DNA of 64,000 nucleotides from Parvibaculum sp. (GTDB taxonomy: Bacteria; Pseudomonadota; Alphaproteobacteria; Parvibaculales; Parvibaculaceae), in assembly GCA_017642695.1 (NCBI GenBank), contig JAEPQD010000002.1, positions 939,425 to 1,003,424 on the forward strand. The letters run 5' to 3'. Positions 53,398 to 63,630 of the stretch are shown in pieces. Position 1 is the first letter of the stretch; every line of letters starts with the position of its first letter. The position numbers were made by a program, and so were the translations under genes. The notes below the pieces were generated by a model that worked only from the letters and a program-made list of their open reading frames with translations, had not been told where the DNA came from and ran no database searches.

Positions 53398-54273
53398 ATG
53401 TTCAAGGGATCGTTCGTCGCACTCATAACGCCGTTCAAGAACGGCAAGGTGGATGAGGCCGCGTTCGTGAAACTGGTCGAGTGGCAAATCGAGCAGGGCA
53501 CTCATGGTCTGGTTCCCTGTGGAACCACGGGCGAGTCGCCGACGCTTTCGCACGACGAGCACAAGCGGGTCGTGGAACTCTGCATCGAAACCGCGCGGGG
53601 CCGTGTACCTGTGATCGCGGGCGCGGGTTCCAACAACACCGTCGAGGCCATTGAACTGACCGCCTTTGCCAAGGAAGCCGGGGCGGACGCGGTGCTGAGC
53701 GTGACCGGGTACTATAACAAGCCGTCGCAGGAAGGCATCTACCGGCACTTCAAGGCAGTGAACGATGCCGTCGACATTCCGATCATCCTCTACAACATTC
53801 CCGGCCGATGCATCGTCGACATCACGCTCGAGACCATGACCCGGCTCTTCGAGTTGAAGAATGTCGTTGGCGTGAAGGATGCGACAGCGAACCTCGCCCG
53901 GGTTAGTCTGCAGCGGCGGGAAATGGGCCCCGAGTTCTGTCAGCTTTCAGGCGAGGATGCGACGGCGCTCGGTTTCAATGCGCATGGCGGCGTTGGCTGC
54001 ATTTCGGTAACCGCGAACATCGCCCCCGCGCTATGTGCCGAGTTCCAGGAGGCGACGCTTGCAGGCAACTACTCAAAAGCCCTGGAAATCCAGGACCGGC
54101 TGATGCCGCTTCACAACGCATTGTTTCTCGATCCCAATCCGGCGCCGGCGAAGTATGCCGCGAGCCTGCTCGGCTTCTGCGAGAACGAGCTTCGGCTCCC
54201 GCTCGTGCCGGCGACCGGCGCGACGGAGGAAAAGGTTCGCGGGGCGATGCGGAGCGCAGGGCTCCTCAACTGA
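53398..54273 (+). CDS. dapA: 4-hydroxy-tetrahydrodipicolinate synthase
   Basis: Condenses pyruvate with aspartate semialdehyde in the lysine/diaminopimelate pathway. The 291-residue protein has [10 protein letters not shown] at the start, [15 protein letters not shown] (pyruvate-binding Thr-Thr), [12 protein letters not shown] (catalytic Tyr), YNIPGRC and the Schiff-base lysine in GVKDATANL. The ATG at 53398 begins at the usual family start. smpB follows 25 bases later with its own GAGGAG. Confidence 0.97.
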   Translation: MFKGSFVALITPFKNGKVDEAAFVKLVEWQIEQGTHGLVPCGTTGESPTLSHDEHKRVVELCIETARGRVPVIAGAGSNNTVEAIELTAFAKEAGADAVLSVTGYYNKPSQEGIYRHFKAVNDAVDIPIILYNIPGRCIVDITLETMTRLFELKNVVGVKDATANLARVSLQRREMGPEFCQLSGEDATALGFNAHGGVGCISVTANIAPALCAEFQEATLAGNYSKALEIQDRLMPLHNALFLDPNPAPAKYAASLLGFCENELRLPLVPATGATEEKVRGAMRSAGLLN

Positions 54274-54298
54274 GGAGCGGGAAGGAATTCGAGGAGCC

Positions 54299-54796
54299 AT
54301 GTCCTCCAAGAGCGGCGGCGCCAAGAAGAAGGCCGGAGACGGCCGGAAGATCATCGCGGATAATCGCAAGGCGCGCTTCAACTACAGCATTACAGAGACT
54401 TTCGAGGCCGGGATTGAACTGAAGGGTAGCGAGGTCAAGTCGCTGCGCGGGGGACAAGGCAGCCTCAACGAAGCCTACGCGCAGGCGACGAAGGCGGGCG
54501 AGATCATGCTCGTGAACGCCTATATCCCGGTTTATCTCCAGGCCAACCAGTTCAACCATGAGACCCGGCGGCCGAGGAAGCTCCTGCTTCACCGTCGCGA
54601 GATCGACAAGCTCGCCGCCGCCGTGCAGCGTGAGGGCATGACGATCGTGCCGCTGCGCATGTATTTCACGGATACGGGCCTCGTGAAGATCGAGATCGGG
54701 CTCGCGCAGGGCAAGAAACTCGCCGACAAGCGCGAGACGCTGAAGGAACGGAGCTGGGAACGCGACAAAGCTCGGCTAATGCGCGAAAAAGGGTAG
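54299..54796 (+). CDS. smpB: SsrA-binding protein SmpB
   Basis: Binds tmRNA and delivers it to stalled ribosomes. The 165-residue protein has the core [39 protein letters not shown] and the basic tail [20 protein letters not shown]. The ATG at 54299 has GAGGAGCC immediately upstream. dapA-smpB is common in alphaproteobacteria. No ssrA gene was found in the window. Confidence 0.97.
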   Translation: MSSKSGGAKKKAGDGRKIIADNRKARFNYSITETFEAGIELKGSEVKSLRGGQGSLNEAYAQATKAGEIMLVNAYIPVYLQANQFNHETRRPRKLLLHRREIDKLAAAVQREGMTIVPLRMYFTDTGLVKIEIGLAQGKKLADKRETLKERSWERDKARLMREKG

Positions 54797-54800
54797 ACCC

Positions 54801-55478
54801 ATGAACGAGGGTGGCGGCGAGAGCCAGGGGTTGTTCGGGCGGATCAAGGAGAAGCTGATCCGCTCCAAGCGGCAGACAGCTGCGGAAGGCCGCCATATCA
54901 CGGGCAAGACCGACCTCGCTCATGTGCGCCGGTTACCTCCGGGGCAGAACCTCGTCACGAAATGGCCTGTGCTCGATCTCGGTGTCCAGCCCGACGTGCC
55001 GAAGGCGGAATGGAGACTTCACGTCACCGGGCTTGTTGCCAACCCCGTGACCTGGAGCTTCGATGATTTCATGGCGCTGCCACAGTCGCATTTCAAAAGC
55101 GACATACATTGCGTAACGACATGGAGCCTCTACGACAATCGCTGGGACGGCGTTTCCGCGCGAACCATCCTCGATCTCGTGCAGCCGCCAGTGGAAGCCC
55201 GGCACGTGATCTTCCATTCTTACGATGGCTACACCACAAATATCCGCCGTGAGGTCTTCGAGGAAGAAGACGTCATCATTGTCCATAGCTGGGAAGGCAA
55301 ACCGCTGACGCGAGAGCATGGCGGACCGGTGCGCGCCGTGGTGCCGAAGTGGTACTTCTGGAAGAGTGCAAAGTGGCTCTCGAAGATCGAATTCAGCGAT
55401 GTGGACAAGCCTGGATTCTGGGAGCAGAACGGCTATCACAACGAAGCCGATCCCTGGAAGGAGGAGCGCTACAGCTAG
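54801..55478 (+). CDS. Sulfite-oxidase-like molybdopterin oxidoreductase
   Basis: The 225-residue protein is a sulfite oxidase/YedY-type molybdopterin domain: a cysteine ligand for Mo in DIHCVTTWSLYDNRWDGV, then YDGYTTNI, HGGPVRAVVPKWYFWKSAKW and a C-terminal EEERYS. It has no twin-arginine signal, so it is probably cytoplasmic, unlike the periplasmic MsrP. Reductase or oxidase activity is not known. It begins five bases after smpB and ends ten bases before the convergent uracil-DNA glycosylase. Confidence 0.9.
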   Translation: MNEGGGESQGLFGRIKEKLIRSKRQTAAEGRHITGKTDLAHVRRLPPGQNLVTKWPVLDLGVQPDVPKAEWRLHVTGLVANPVTWSFDDFMALPQSHFKSDIHCVTTWSLYDNRWDGVSARTILDLVQPPVEARHVIFHSYDGYTTNIRREVFEEEDVIIVHSWEGKPLTREHGGPVRAVVPKWYFWKSAKWLSKIEFSDVDKPGFWEQNGYHNEADPWKEERYS

Positions 55479-55487
55479 CGCTCCAGT

Positions 55488-56129
55488 TCACTGGTCCAGA
55501 TATGTCCGAATGTCAGCGAAAACCGATTGAAACATTTCGGGTGTGAGGCGGCGCGTGTTCGTGTTGTAGCGCGAGCAGTGGTAGCTGTCGAAGAGGTGCA
55601 GGCCGCTGCTAATTTCGTGTGTTGCTCCATGGCCGAAGAGGGCTGAGGATTTTTTCATGCGATGCGCGGAAAGTACGGCATCATGAGCGATACGGCCAAG
55701 CGCGAGGATTGCCTTGAGATTGGTCAAGGCAGCGATGCGCGCTTCCAGAAAGCCGAGGCAGGTCTTCGCTTCTGCCGGGGTTGGCTTGTTTTGCGGAGGT
55801 ACGCAGCGCACTGCATTCGTGATCATCGCATCGACGAGTTGAAGCCCGTCGTCGGAACGGGCGCCGTACGTTCCCTTCGCAAAGCCGAATTCCATCAGCG
55901 TGCCGTAAAGGAGGTCGCCTGCAAAGTCGCCGGTAAAGGGACGCCCCGTCCTGTTAGCACCTTGAACGCCGGGGGCGAGGCCGACAATCAGGAGGCGCGC
56001 ACGTTCATCTCCAAAGGACGGGACGGGTGCGTTAAACCAATCTGGATGGGCTGCGTCATTGTCTCGCCGATATGCGACGAGACGCGGGCAGAGCGGGCAG
56101 TCGAGTGGTGCTTCAGCGGGGAAGGACAT
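55488..56129 (-). CDS. Family 5 uracil-DNA glycosylase (UdgB type)
   Basis: Removes uracil, and in this family also other deaminated bases, from DNA. The 213-residue protein has the family 5 motif GLAPGVQGANRTGRPFTGD, with alanine in place of the catalytic acid typical of UdgB, and HCSRYNTNTRRLT. Four cysteines (two in LDCPLCPRL, one in VRCVPP, one in YHCSRY) would bind a 4Fe-4S cluster. The start at 56129 precedes the first cysteine pair. UDG and the neighbouring NYN gene are both on the minus strand. Confidence 0.88.
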   Translation of the reverse strand: MSFPAEAPLDCPLCPRLVAYRRDNDAAHPDWFNAPVPSFGDERARLLIVGLAPGVQGANRTGRPFTGDFAGDLLYGTLMEFGFAKGTYGARSDDGLQLVDAMITNAVRCVPPQNKPTPAEAKTCLGFLEARIAALTNLKAILALGRIAHDAVLSAHRMKKSSALFGHGATHEISSGLHLFDSYHCSRYNTNTRRLTPEMFQSVFADIRTYLDQ

Positions 56130-56148
56130 GGACACTTGCGGCCGCAGT

Positions 56149-56769
56149 TCAAACGCGGGCCGGGCGGTCGAACTCATCCTCGTCTTCGTCGTCATAATCG
56201 TAATCATCGTCGTTGCGCACGGCAGGTGCGGGGCGATCGGAATGACTGCGGCCTATCGTATCGCGCATGGTTTCGAGGTCGATGTACTGGTCGGCTTGGC
56301 GGCGCAGCTCATCCGCGATCATGGGTGGCTGGCTGCGCATGGTGGAGACAACGGTAACCCGCTTGCCTCGGCGTTGGACCGCATCGACCAGACGGCGGAA
56401 ATCGCCGTCGCCTGAGAACAGGATCATGTGGTCGAGCTTGTCCGCGATTTCGAGCGCGTCGATGGCGAGTTCGATGTCCATGTTGCCCTTGATACGACGG
56501 CGGCCGTTTGCGTCGGTGAATTCCTTCGCAGGCTTGGTGACGACGGCGTAGCCGTTGTAATCCAGCCAGTCGATCAGGGGACGGAGCGGAGAATACTCCT
56601 GATCCTCTAGCAGGGCGGTGTAGTAGAAGGCGCGGATCAGCGTACCCTTGCCGCGAAAATGATCGAGGAGACGCTTGTAGTCGATATCGAAACCAAGACC
56701 GCGGGCGGCCGAGTAAAGATTTGCACCGTCAATGAAAAGAGCAATTCGTTCATTGGGATAAAAGATCAT
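56149..56769 (-). CDS. NYN domain protein (LabA/DUF88-like)
   Basis: A 206-residue protein with a PIN-like NYN domain, a putative RNase: metal-binding aspartates are in RIALFIDGANLYSAARG, KGNMDIELAIDAL and LFSGDGDFRRLVDAV. The last 45 residues form a highly acidic tail of Asp/Glu/Tyr ending DEFDRPARV. LabA-like proteins occur in many bacteria and may act on RNA. The gene is upstream of udgB on the same strand, 19 bases away. Confidence 0.88.
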   Translation of the reverse strand: MIFYPNERIALFIDGANLYSAARGLGFDIDYKRLLDHFRGKGTLIRAFYYTALLEDQEYSPLRPLIDWLDYNGYAVVTKPAKEFTDANGRRRIKGNMDIELAIDALEIADKLDHMILFSGDGDFRRLVDAVQRRGKRVTVVSTMRSQPPMIADELRRQADQYIDLETMRDTIGRSHSDRPAPAVRNDDDYDYDDEDEDEFDRPARV

Positions 56770-56934
56770 TTAGAGAACTCCGACAGACAATATCGATTAT
56801 GAAGAAATTCAGCCGTAATTACATAGAGCACTGCGACGCCGATTCAGAGAGTTACGACTGGAAACAACGATTCCGCAAGGTTTCATGTCCGGCGTTGTTG
56901 CGGCGCTGTACAAGGAGCACACACAGAGCGCGGC

Positions 56935-57489
56935 GTGGAGGCGCAGGTATTGTCCGGACAGATTGAGATTTTCGTGGCGCTCGGCGCCAACCTGCCATCC
57001 GTATATGGCGGACCGGCGGATACACTCAGGTCAGCGTTGCGGGCGATGCCTTCGTTCGGCCTGCGAGTCGTGCGCTGTGCGCCATTCTATGAGACTCCGG
57101 CGCTGGCAAGCTATACACAGCCAGATTACGTGAATTCTGTCGCTGTGATCGAGTCGGCCCTGCCGCCTGAAAGTCTTCTCAATATCCTCCACAGGATCGA
57201 AGCCCTCTTTGGCAGGGTCCGGCGCGAACGATGGGCGCCACGGTCTCTGGATATCGACCTGCTGGATTTCCGGGGAGTGGTGCTTCCAGGCTTGGGGGGA
57301 GAAAGCGGGCAAGCGGGTGCGCCAATTGCCCTTCCGCATCCGGGGATTAGCGGGCGCGGCTTCGTCCTGTTGCCGCTTCGGGATGTGGCGCCGTGGTGGC
57401 GCCATCCGGTGACCGGAAAATGTGTCAAACAGCTGATCACCGCCCTGCCACCCGGAGAGTGTGCTGCAATTCGCCGGATCGCTGGCTAA
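56935..57489 (+). CDS. folK: 2-amino-4-hydroxy-6-hydroxymethyldihydropteridine pyrophosphokinase
   Basis: HPPK adds pyrophosphate to the pterin in folate synthesis. The 184 residues contain the FVALGANLP start, PFYETPALASYTQPDYVNSV, the signature RRERWAPRSLDIDLLDF and ALPHPGISGRGFVLLPL. The start is a GTG at 56935; a TTG five codons later would also fit. folB/folP are not adjacent. It is about 105 bases upstream of rpoZ. Confidence 0.93.
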   Translation: MEAQVLSGQIEIFVALGANLPSVYGGPADTLRSALRAMPSFGLRVVRCAPFYETPALASYTQPDYVNSVAVIESALPPESLLNILHRIEALFGRVRRERWAPRSLDIDLLDFRGVVLPGLGGESGQAGAPIALPHPGISGRGFVLLPLRDVAPWWRHPVTGKCVKQLITALPPGECAAIRRIAG

Positions 57490-57596
57490 AATCGTCGCAG
57501 ATTTCGACGTAAGAGACTGTTCTTGCTTGCTTTCTGCGGTTCGAACCCCTACATACAGGGCCAAATCAGGATTCTGCAATACCGGAGTTTTAAACA

Positions 57597-58022
57597 ATGG
57601 CCCGCGTGACCGTTGAAGATTGCGTCGACAAGGTGCCCAATCGATTTGAGCTGGTTCTGCTCTCGGCGCATCGGGCGCGTGCCATGTCGGCGGGTGCCGA
57701 ACTGACGGTCGAGCGCGATAATGACAAGAATCCTGTCGTTGCGTTGCGCGAGATCGCCGAAAAGACAGTGACGCCGGACGATCTGCGGGAAGACTTGATC
57801 GGCAGCCTGCAGAGCCGGGTGGAGACGGAGGAGCCGGAAGTCGAGAACATGCAGCTCCTCATGTCCGGTGAAGCGACTGGCGAAGTCCAGGACACGTTCG
57901 GCGCGACGGAAGAAGGTGGCGAACGGATGAGCGAGGAAGATCTCCTTCGCGCCATTCAGAGCCAGATCGACTCGCCGCAGCAGAAGTCCGCAGATGCGGA
58001 CGAGATGGACGGGGAAGACTGA
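57597..58022 (+). CDS. rpoZ: RNA polymerase omega subunit
   Basis: The omega subunit assists beta' folding and assembly. The 141-residue protein starts [20 protein letters not shown] with [14 protein letters not shown] and [14 protein letters not shown], then a long acidic tail rich in Glu and Asp typical of alphaproteobacterial omega. A strong terminator follows at 58078. rpoZ directly upstream of the (p)ppGpp enzyme gene is the usual order. Confidence 0.96.
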   Translation: MARVTVEDCVDKVPNRFELVLLSAHRARAMSAGAELTVERDNDKNPVVALREIAEKTVTPDDLREDLIGSLQSRVETEEPEVENMQLLMSGEATGEVQDTFGATEEGGERMSEEDLLRAIQSQIDSPQQKSADADEMDGED

Positions 58023-58077
58023 AGACGGCGGCAGGGGCCGGCTCAACGGCTCAGGCCCAGACGTTAATCGGTTCAAG

Positions 58078-58113
58078 CGCCGCCCGGCCGGAAGGTGAGG
58101 GGCGGCGTTTTTT
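58078..58113 (+). terminator. Rho-independent terminator after rpoZ
   Basis: CGCCGCCC at 58078-58085 pairs with GGGCGGCG at 58100-58107 and is followed by six T's, a strong intrinsic terminator separating rpoZ from the downstream gene. Confidence 0.85.
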
Positions 58114-58184
58114 GTTTTGGGCGAAGGTTTTCGGGGAAAATCGCGTTAGGACGTTAGCAAGAGAGGATATGGAGAATCTCAGGC

Positions 58185-60332
58185 ATGTTGCGTCAGTATG
58201 AGCTCGTCGATCGCGTGCTCGGCTACGATCCGAAAGCGGACGAAGCCCTGATCAACCGCGCCTATGTCTATGCCATGAAGCAGCACGGCTCCCAAAAGCG
58301 TGCCAGCGGCGATCCCTATTTCTCCCATCCGATCGAAGTGGCCGGTATTCTGACCGATCTGAAGCTCGATACCGCGACGATTGTAACAGCGCTGCTTCAC
58401 GATACGATCGAGGATACCGGTTCGACGATGGACGAGCTGACCAAGCTCTTCGGGCCGCAGGTCGCCGGGCTGGTGGACGGTGTCACGAAGCTCACGCGGA
58501 TTGAACTTACCTCCGAACGTTCCAAGCAGGCCGAGAATTTCCGCAAGTTCCTGCTGGCCATGTCGAACGACATTCGCGTGCTGCTGGTCAAGCTTGCGGA
58601 CCGGCTGCACAACATGCGGACACTTCATTTCATTGCATCTGCGGAGAAGCGGCAGCGCATCGCGCTCGAGACGATGGAAATCTATGCGCCTCTTGCCGGC
58701 CGCATGGGTATCCAGGAAATTCGCGAGGAACTGGAAGACCTCGCCTTCAAGGAATTGAATCCCGAAGCGCGCGAAGCCCTGATTAAGCGGCTCAACGAAT
58801 TTCGCGAAGCGAGTGGCGATTCTGTGAAGAAGATTGCCGACGAGATCAAGGCAAAGCTCGAAGAGGGTGGCCTTTCGTGTGAAGTGATCGGACGCGAAAA
58901 GCGGCCCTATTCGATGTGGCGGAAGATGGAGCGCCGCGCGATTTCGCTGGAACAGCTTTCCGACATCTTCGGTTTTCGCGTGATCGTGGACGACGTACCG
59001 GACTGCTACCGCGCGCTTGGTGCACTGCACACGACATGGCCAATGGTGCCGGGACGTTTCAAGGACTACATCTCGACGCCAAAAGCGAACGGATATCGTT
59101 CGCTGCACACGACAATGATCGGGCCGCAGAAAAAGCGCGCTGAAGTACAGATCAGAACGCTCAAGATGCACGAGGTCGCGGAATACGGTATCGCGGCGCA
59201 CTGGCTCTACAAGGAGGGGAACGAAGAGGATGCGTCTGGTGAGTTCGCCGGTACGTTTCGCTGGCTGCGTCAGCTCATCGAAATGCTGGAACACGGCGCG
59301 TCGCCGGAAGAGTTTCTGGAGCATACGAAGCTGCAGATGTTCTCCGACCAGGTTTTCTGCTTCACGCCGAACGGACTTCTCATCACATTGCCGCGCGGCG
59401 CGACGCCTATCGATTTCGCCTATGCGGTGCATACCGAGATAGGAGATACCTGTGTCGGCTGCAAGATCAACGGCCGGCATATGCCCCTGCGGACGCGGCT
59501 CGAGAATGGCGACGAAGTGGAGATTATCCGTTCGCAGGCGCAGAGACCCTCACCCGCATGGGAAGCATTTGTCGCGACAGGCAAGGCGCGCTCGGCGATC
59601 CGCCGATCCATCCGGGCTACGAAGCAGGCGGAGTTCGGACGTCTTGGGCGGCAGATCGTGAAAAGTGCGTTCGACGCTGCGGGACGGGAAGTCAGCGACA
59701 CGATACTGGAACGCGCGCTCGGACCGCTTCGCAAGAGCGATGTCAACGACCTGCTTGCGTCCGTCGGTGACGGGACCGTGAGTCCTCAGCACGTCCTGCA
59801 GACGGTCTATCCGGAGGACCCAGCGCCAAAGAACGGGCGCAAGCGCAATATCAAATCGAATGGCAAGGACGAACGTGACGGTTCCGTGCGCGTGACGGGG
59901 AGGGCCTCCGGTCTCGCGATCCGTTTTGCGCCTGATATGTATCCGCTGCCTGGCGAGCGCATTGTCGGCATCATGATGCCGGGCGAAGGCATTACGATTT
60001 ACCCGATCGACGCGCCGGCGCTTGAAGAGTTCGATGGCGATACGTTGCGCTGGATCGATGCGACATGGGACATCGACCCGGACCATCCGCAGACTTTTCC
60101 GACAAGACTGCGCGTAACAGCGAAGAACGAGGTCGGCTCGCTCGGCCATATCGCAACGCTTATCGCCGACTATGGGAGCAATATTTCCAATCTGTCGCTT
60201 GCCCAGCGCGATATGGATTTCTACGACATCCAGATCGACATCGAAGTCAGGGATCTGAAGCATCTGACGCGCATCATGTCGGCACTGAACGGACTTTCCT
60301 GCGTCAACACAGTCGTCCGCCCGCGGCGATGA
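58185..60332 (+). CDS. rsh: Bifunctional (p)ppGpp synthetase/hydrolase
   Basis: The single long RelA/SpoT homologue typical of alphaproteobacteria, controlling the stringent response. The 715-residue protein has an HD hydrolase domain (YFSHPIEVAGILTDLKLD, LLHDTIEDTGSTMDE), a synthetase domain (DYISTPKANGYRSLHTTMIG), a TGS domain (FCFTPNGLLITLPRGATPIDF) and a C-terminal ACT domain. Both catalytic halves look intact, so it both makes and breaks (p)ppGpp. The ATG at 58185 is the natural start. Confidence 0.95.
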   Translation: MLRQYELVDRVLGYDPKADEALINRAYVYAMKQHGSQKRASGDPYFSHPIEVAGILTDLKLDTATIVTALLHDTIEDTGSTMDELTKLFGPQVAGLVDGVTKLTRIELTSERSKQAENFRKFLLAMSNDIRVLLVKLADRLHNMRTLHFIASAEKRQRIALETMEIYAPLAGRMGIQEIREELEDLAFKELNPEAREALIKRLNEFREASGDSVKKIADEIKAKLEEGGLSCEVIGREKRPYSMWRKMERRAISLEQLSDIFGFRVIVDDVPDCYRALGALHTTWPMVPGRFKDYISTPKANGYRSLHTTMIGPQKKRAEVQIRTLKMHEVAEYGIAAHWLYKEGNEEDASGEFAGTFRWLRQLIEMLEHGASPEEFLEHTKLQMFSDQVFCFTPNGLLITLPRGATPIDFAYAVHTEIGDTCVGCKINGRHMPLRTRLENGDEVEIIRSQAQRPSPAWEAFVATGKARSAIRRSIRATKQAEFGRLGRQIVKSAFDAAGREVSDTILERALGPLRKSDVNDLLASVGDGTVSPQHVLQTVYPEDPAPKNGRKRNIKSNGKDERDGSVRVTGRASGLAIRFAPDMYPLPGERIVGIMMPGEGITIYPIDAPALEEFDGDTLRWIDATWDIDPDHPQTFPTRLRVTAKNEVGSLGHIATLIADYGSNISNLSLAQRDMDFYDIQIDIEVRDLKHLTRIMSALNGLSCVNTVVRPRR

Positions 60333-60368
60333 CCTGAATCCCACCCCAAGCTGCTTACCGGTGAACAA

Positions 60369-60953
60369 ATGGATCAAGAAAAGGTTCTCAAGGAATTCGA
60401 GAAGGCCGGAGCGCTTCTGAAGGGGCACTTCATCCTGTCGTCAGGATTGCACAGCCCCATATTTCTTCAAAAAGCGCTTGTGTTCATGAATCCCGCGCGA
60501 ACGGCGAAACTTTGCAAGGCGCTTGCTGAAAAAATCACCGCGGAGGTCAAAGGGCCTATCGATGCCATCGTTTCGCCTGCTGTTGGTGGCATCATCCCGG
60601 GATACGAGACGGCTCGGCACATGAAGGTGCCGGCCATGTATGTGGAGCGAGAGAATGGAGAGTTCGTGCTTCGCCGCGGATTTCATCTCGATAAGGGGAT
60701 GCGCGTGGTGATGGTGGAGGACATCGTGACCACGGGCCTGTCCTCGCGGGAATGCATTGAAGCGATTCGTCAAACCGGCGCGAAGGTGGTTGCCGCTGCC
60801 TGCCTGATCGACAGGTCGGGCGGCAAGGCGAAGGTGGGAACAAAACTCATTTCGCTTGCGCGCATTTCGATTCCTGCCTACCCGGCCGACAAGCTGCCGA
60901 AGGAACTTGCGGCAACGCCAGCCGTAAAGCCGGGCAGCCGACATCTAGCGTAA
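60369..60953 (+). CDS. pyrE: Orotate phosphoribosyltransferase
   Basis: Adds ribose-5-phosphate from PRPP to orotate to make OMP in pyrimidine synthesis. The 194-residue protein has the PRPP-binding motif [20 protein letters not shown], the flexible-loop lysine in [12 protein letters not shown], and [11 protein letters not shown] near the start. It starts 36 bases after the rsh stop. pyrB and pyrC' are elsewhere in the window (30.6-32.9 kb). Confidence 0.95.
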   Translation: MDQEKVLKEFEKAGALLKGHFILSSGLHSPIFLQKALVFMNPARTAKLCKALAEKITAEVKGPIDAIVSPAVGGIIPGYETARHMKVPAMYVERENGEFVLRRGFHLDKGMRVVMVEDIVTTGLSSRECIEAIRQTGAKVVAAACLIDRSGGKAKVGTKLISLARISIPAYPADKLPKELAATPAVKPGSRHLA

Positions 60954-60965
60954 GGGAGTTCCCTG

Positions 60966-61586
60966 TTGTTTCGCCGCCGCGTCGATCTGCATCCGATTGA
61001 GAAGCTGAAGGAGATCTTCTGGCCGCGTTCCGGCTGGAAGAGGGCGTTTCAGTACGGATGGCGGCGAGTGTGGCGTCTTTCAGGTACGCCGCACGCAATC
61101 GCACTCGGTGTGGCAGCAGGTGCGTTTTCGTCCTGCACACCCTTTCTCGGATTTCACATTCTTGTCGCCATGCTGATCGCGTGGGTGATCCGGGGTAATC
61201 TCATTGCAAGTGCGCTCGGCACGTTTATCGGAAACCCGATTACCTTTCCCGTCATATGGCTGGCGGTATTCGAGGTGGGCCGGTACATCGTCGGGGCGCC
61301 TGCGGGCAGCGATCCCAACATAGCCCACGCCATGCAGCAGGCCGGTGCGTTTGACCGGATTCTGCCGAGTCTTGTGCCGCTGGCTGTCGGCTCCGTTCCT
61401 GTGGGAATCGTGCTTGGCTGCGTCTTTTATGTCCTTACGCGGAGTGGCGTCGAGGCATATCAATCACAGAGGCGGAAACTGCTAGCGGAGCGTGCGAAGG
61501 CGCGGCTCCAGACCACAGGTCCTCAAAGAGCATCCGACGTGAACCATGCTGCAGGCATGGAACTGGAGAAGGGAGATGTGACATGA
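60966..61586 (+). CDS. DUF2062 membrane protein
   Basis: The 206-residue protein has an N-terminal basic amphipathic part followed by three or four membrane segments and the DUF2062 motif [21 protein letters not shown], then [10 protein letters not shown]. The start is a TTG at 60966 with GGGAG upstream, slightly unusual. It lies 12 bases after pyrE and overlaps pdxJ by ATGA. Function unknown; it is common upstream of pdxJ in this group. Confidence 0.9.
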   Translation: MFRRRVDLHPIEKLKEIFWPRSGWKRAFQYGWRRVWRLSGTPHAIALGVAAGAFSSCTPFLGFHILVAMLIAWVIRGNLIASALGTFIGNPITFPVIWLAVFEVGRYIVGAPAGSDPNIAHAMQQAGAFDRILPSLVPLAVGSVPVGIVLGCVFYVLTRSGVEAYQSQRRKLLAERAKARLQTTGPQRASDVNHAAGMELEKGDVT

Positions 61587-62389
61587 GCAATACCGGAAAC
61601 AAGAGTGCACCCGGATATCTGCGGCTCGGTGTCAATATCGACCACGTTGCCACGATAAGGAACGCGCGCGGCAACGATCATCCCGATCCAACCCGTGCGG
61701 CGAAGCTTGCTGAAGAAGCAGGTGCCGACGGCATCACGGCGCATTTGCGCGAAGACCGTCGTCACATTCGCGATGCCGACATCGCGCGCTTGAAAGATGA
61801 GATCGGTTTGCCGCTTAACCTCGAAATGGCGGCGACCCCCGAGATGCTTGCAATTGCGCTCCGGCACAAGCCGCACGCATGCTGCATCGTGCCGGAACGC
61901 CGCGAGGAAGTAACCACGGAAGGCGGTCTCGACGCGGCGGGGCTTCACAATCACCTGAAGCCGATCGTCGACCGGCTTGGCGACGCGGGGATTCGCGTTT
62001 CCCTCTTCATCAATGCGGAGAAGCGTCAGCTGGAGGCCGCGAGATCTCTCGGCGCGCCCGTCGTCGAACTGCATACCGGGGCCTATTGCGATGCTGCAAT
62101 GGAACGGCAGAGCGCCAAGCGCGATGCAGAGCTGGCCCGCCTTGCCGCCGCCGCCCGCGAAGGAACGGCGCTCGGTCTTGAAGTTCACGCCGGGCACGGA
62201 CTTACCTTCGATACGGTCGGGCCCGTCGCCTCCTTGCCGGAACTCGCCGAACTCAATATCGGCCATTTCCTTGTGGGGGAGGCGATTTTCGTCGGCCTTG
62301 GCGAAAGCATACGGTTGATGCGTGCGGCAATGGATGCGGCGCGGCGGGCTTCGGAAGCTCCGGCTGCGAGCGACAAGGCTTCGCGATGA
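61583..62389 (+). CDS. pdxJ: Pyridoxine 5'-phosphate synthase
   Basis: Joins 1-deoxyxylulose-5-phosphate and 3-amino-2-oxopropyl phosphate to make pyridoxine 5'-phosphate. The 268-residue TIM-barrel protein has [34 protein letters not shown] and [11 protein letters not shown]. It is translationally coupled (ATGA) to the DUF2062 gene before it and acpS after it. Confidence 0.96.
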   Translation: MSNTGNKSAPGYLRLGVNIDHVATIRNARGNDHPDPTRAAKLAEEAGADGITAHLREDRRHIRDADIARLKDEIGLPLNLEMAATPEMLAIALRHKPHACCIVPERREEVTTEGGLDAAGLHNHLKPIVDRLGDAGIRVSLFINAEKRQLEAARSLGAPVVELHTGAYCDAAMERQSAKRDAELARLAAAAREGTALGLEVHAGHGLTFDTVGPVASLPELAELNIGHFLVGEAIFVGLGESIRLMRAAMDAARRASEAPAASDKASR

Positions 62390-62787
62390 TCATCGGTATC
62401 GGCAGCGATCTCATCGATATCAGGCGGGTGGAGCAGACGCTGGAGCGCTTCGGCGACCGTTTCGTCGAACGGATATTCACCGAGGTCGAGCAGCGGAAGT
62501 CCGAGAGCCGGCGCATGCGGGCCGCGTCCTATGCCAAACGGTTCGCGGCGAAGGAGGCCTGTTCCAAGGCCCTCGGAACGGGCATTCGGCGCGGCGTATT
62601 CTGGAAGGATATGGGTGTTGTCAACATTCGGGGCGGGCAGCCGACCATGGCGCTGACAGGGGGCGCGCTGGTTCGGCTCGGGGAGATTACCCCACCGGGA
62701 ATGGAACCCGTCATTCACCTCACAATTACCGACGATCACCCGCTGGCGCAGGCTTTCGTCATCATTTCCGTCGTGCCGAAAACCTAG
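62386..62787 (+). CDS. acpS: Holo-[acyl-carrier-protein] synthase
   Basis: Transfers the 4'-phosphopantetheine arm from CoA to apo-ACP. The 133-residue protein has the metal-binding [20 protein letters not shown] and [18 protein letters not shown]. The start ATG overlaps the pdxJ stop, so it is coupled. Size is normal for the AcpS type. lepB follows after about 65 bases. Confidence 0.96.
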   Translation: MIIGIGSDLIDIRRVEQTLERFGDRFVERIFTEVEQRKSESRRMRAASYAKRFAAKEACSKALGTGIRRGVFWKDMGVVNIRGGQPTMALTGGALVRLGEITPPGMEPVIHLTITDDHPLAQAFVIISVVPKT

Positions 62788-62853
62788 GGTTTAGGGCAGA
62801 CGGGCTGTCCCTTTATGGTATGGTCCGCCGGATTTCAAAGGGAGCGCCGCGGA

Positions 62854-63630
62854 ATGGCGAGAAGCTGGAAGATGGCCATGAGCGAAAATGCCAGGAAACT
62901 GCGTGGCAGTTCGCTGGCTGAGAATGTCAGGACGATCGGCTATGCGCTGCTGATCGCGCTGTTCATCAGGGCGCTCCTGTTCCAGCCGTTCTTCATTCCC
63001 TCAAGCTCCATGGAATCGACGCTGCTGATCGGCGACTACCTCTTTGTCGCGAAGTACAGCTACGGCTATTCGCGGCATTCGCTGCCGTTCTCGCCGCCGA
63101 TTTTCAGCGGGCGCATAGCGGGTGTTCAGCCGGAGCGCGGAGACATTGCGGTTTTCAAGCAACCGATCGACAACCGCACCGATTTCATCAAGCGCGTGAT
63201 TGGTCTCCCCGGCGACACGGTGCAGATGAAGGGCGGCGTTCTTTATCTGAACGACAAGGCCGTGCCGCGCGTGCGTGTGGACGACTTCATCCAGCGCGAC
63301 GCAGCGGGCAACGTGCATCGCATTCCGCAATACAGGGAAACGCTGCCCAACGGCGTGTCCTACATCACGCTGGACCGCATGCGCGACAGTGTCTGGGACA
63401 ATACGGGACTCTATATCGTGCCGGCGGGTCATTATTTCATGATGGGCGATAATCGCGACAATTCGAGCGACAGCCGCGTGCCGGATGCGGTTGGTTACGT
63501 GCCTTTCGAAAACCTGATCGGCAAGGCGGAGATCATCTTCTTCTCTGCGGATGGCAGCGCCGCGTTCTGGCAGTTCTGGAGATGGCCGTCCGCGATACGC
63601 TGGGACCGCATCGGCAAATGGGTCGATTGA
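62854..63630 (+). CDS. lepB: Signal peptidase I
   Basis: Inner-membrane enzyme that removes signal peptides in the periplasm. The 258-residue protein has one membrane segment (about residues 25-45), the catalytic serine in IPSSSMESTLLIGD (Ser52), the general-base lysine in DFIKRVIGLPGD (Lys113), and MMGDNRDNSSDSR. The start at 62854 has GGGAG about ten bases upstream; an internal ATG at 62878 is possible. Its stop overlaps the rnc start as TTGA. Confidence 0.96.
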   Translation: MARSWKMAMSENARKLRGSSLAENVRTIGYALLIALFIRALLFQPFFIPSSSMESTLLIGDYLFVAKYSYGYSRHSLPFSPPIFSGRIAGVQPERGDIAVFKQPIDNRTDFIKRVIGLPGDTVQMKGGVLYLNDKAVPRVRVDDFIQRDAAGNVHRIPQYRETLPNGVSYITLDRMRDSVWDNTGLYIVPAGHYFMMGDNRDNSSDSRVPDAVGYVPFENLIGKAEIIFFSADGSAAFWQFWRWPSAIRWDRIGKWVD

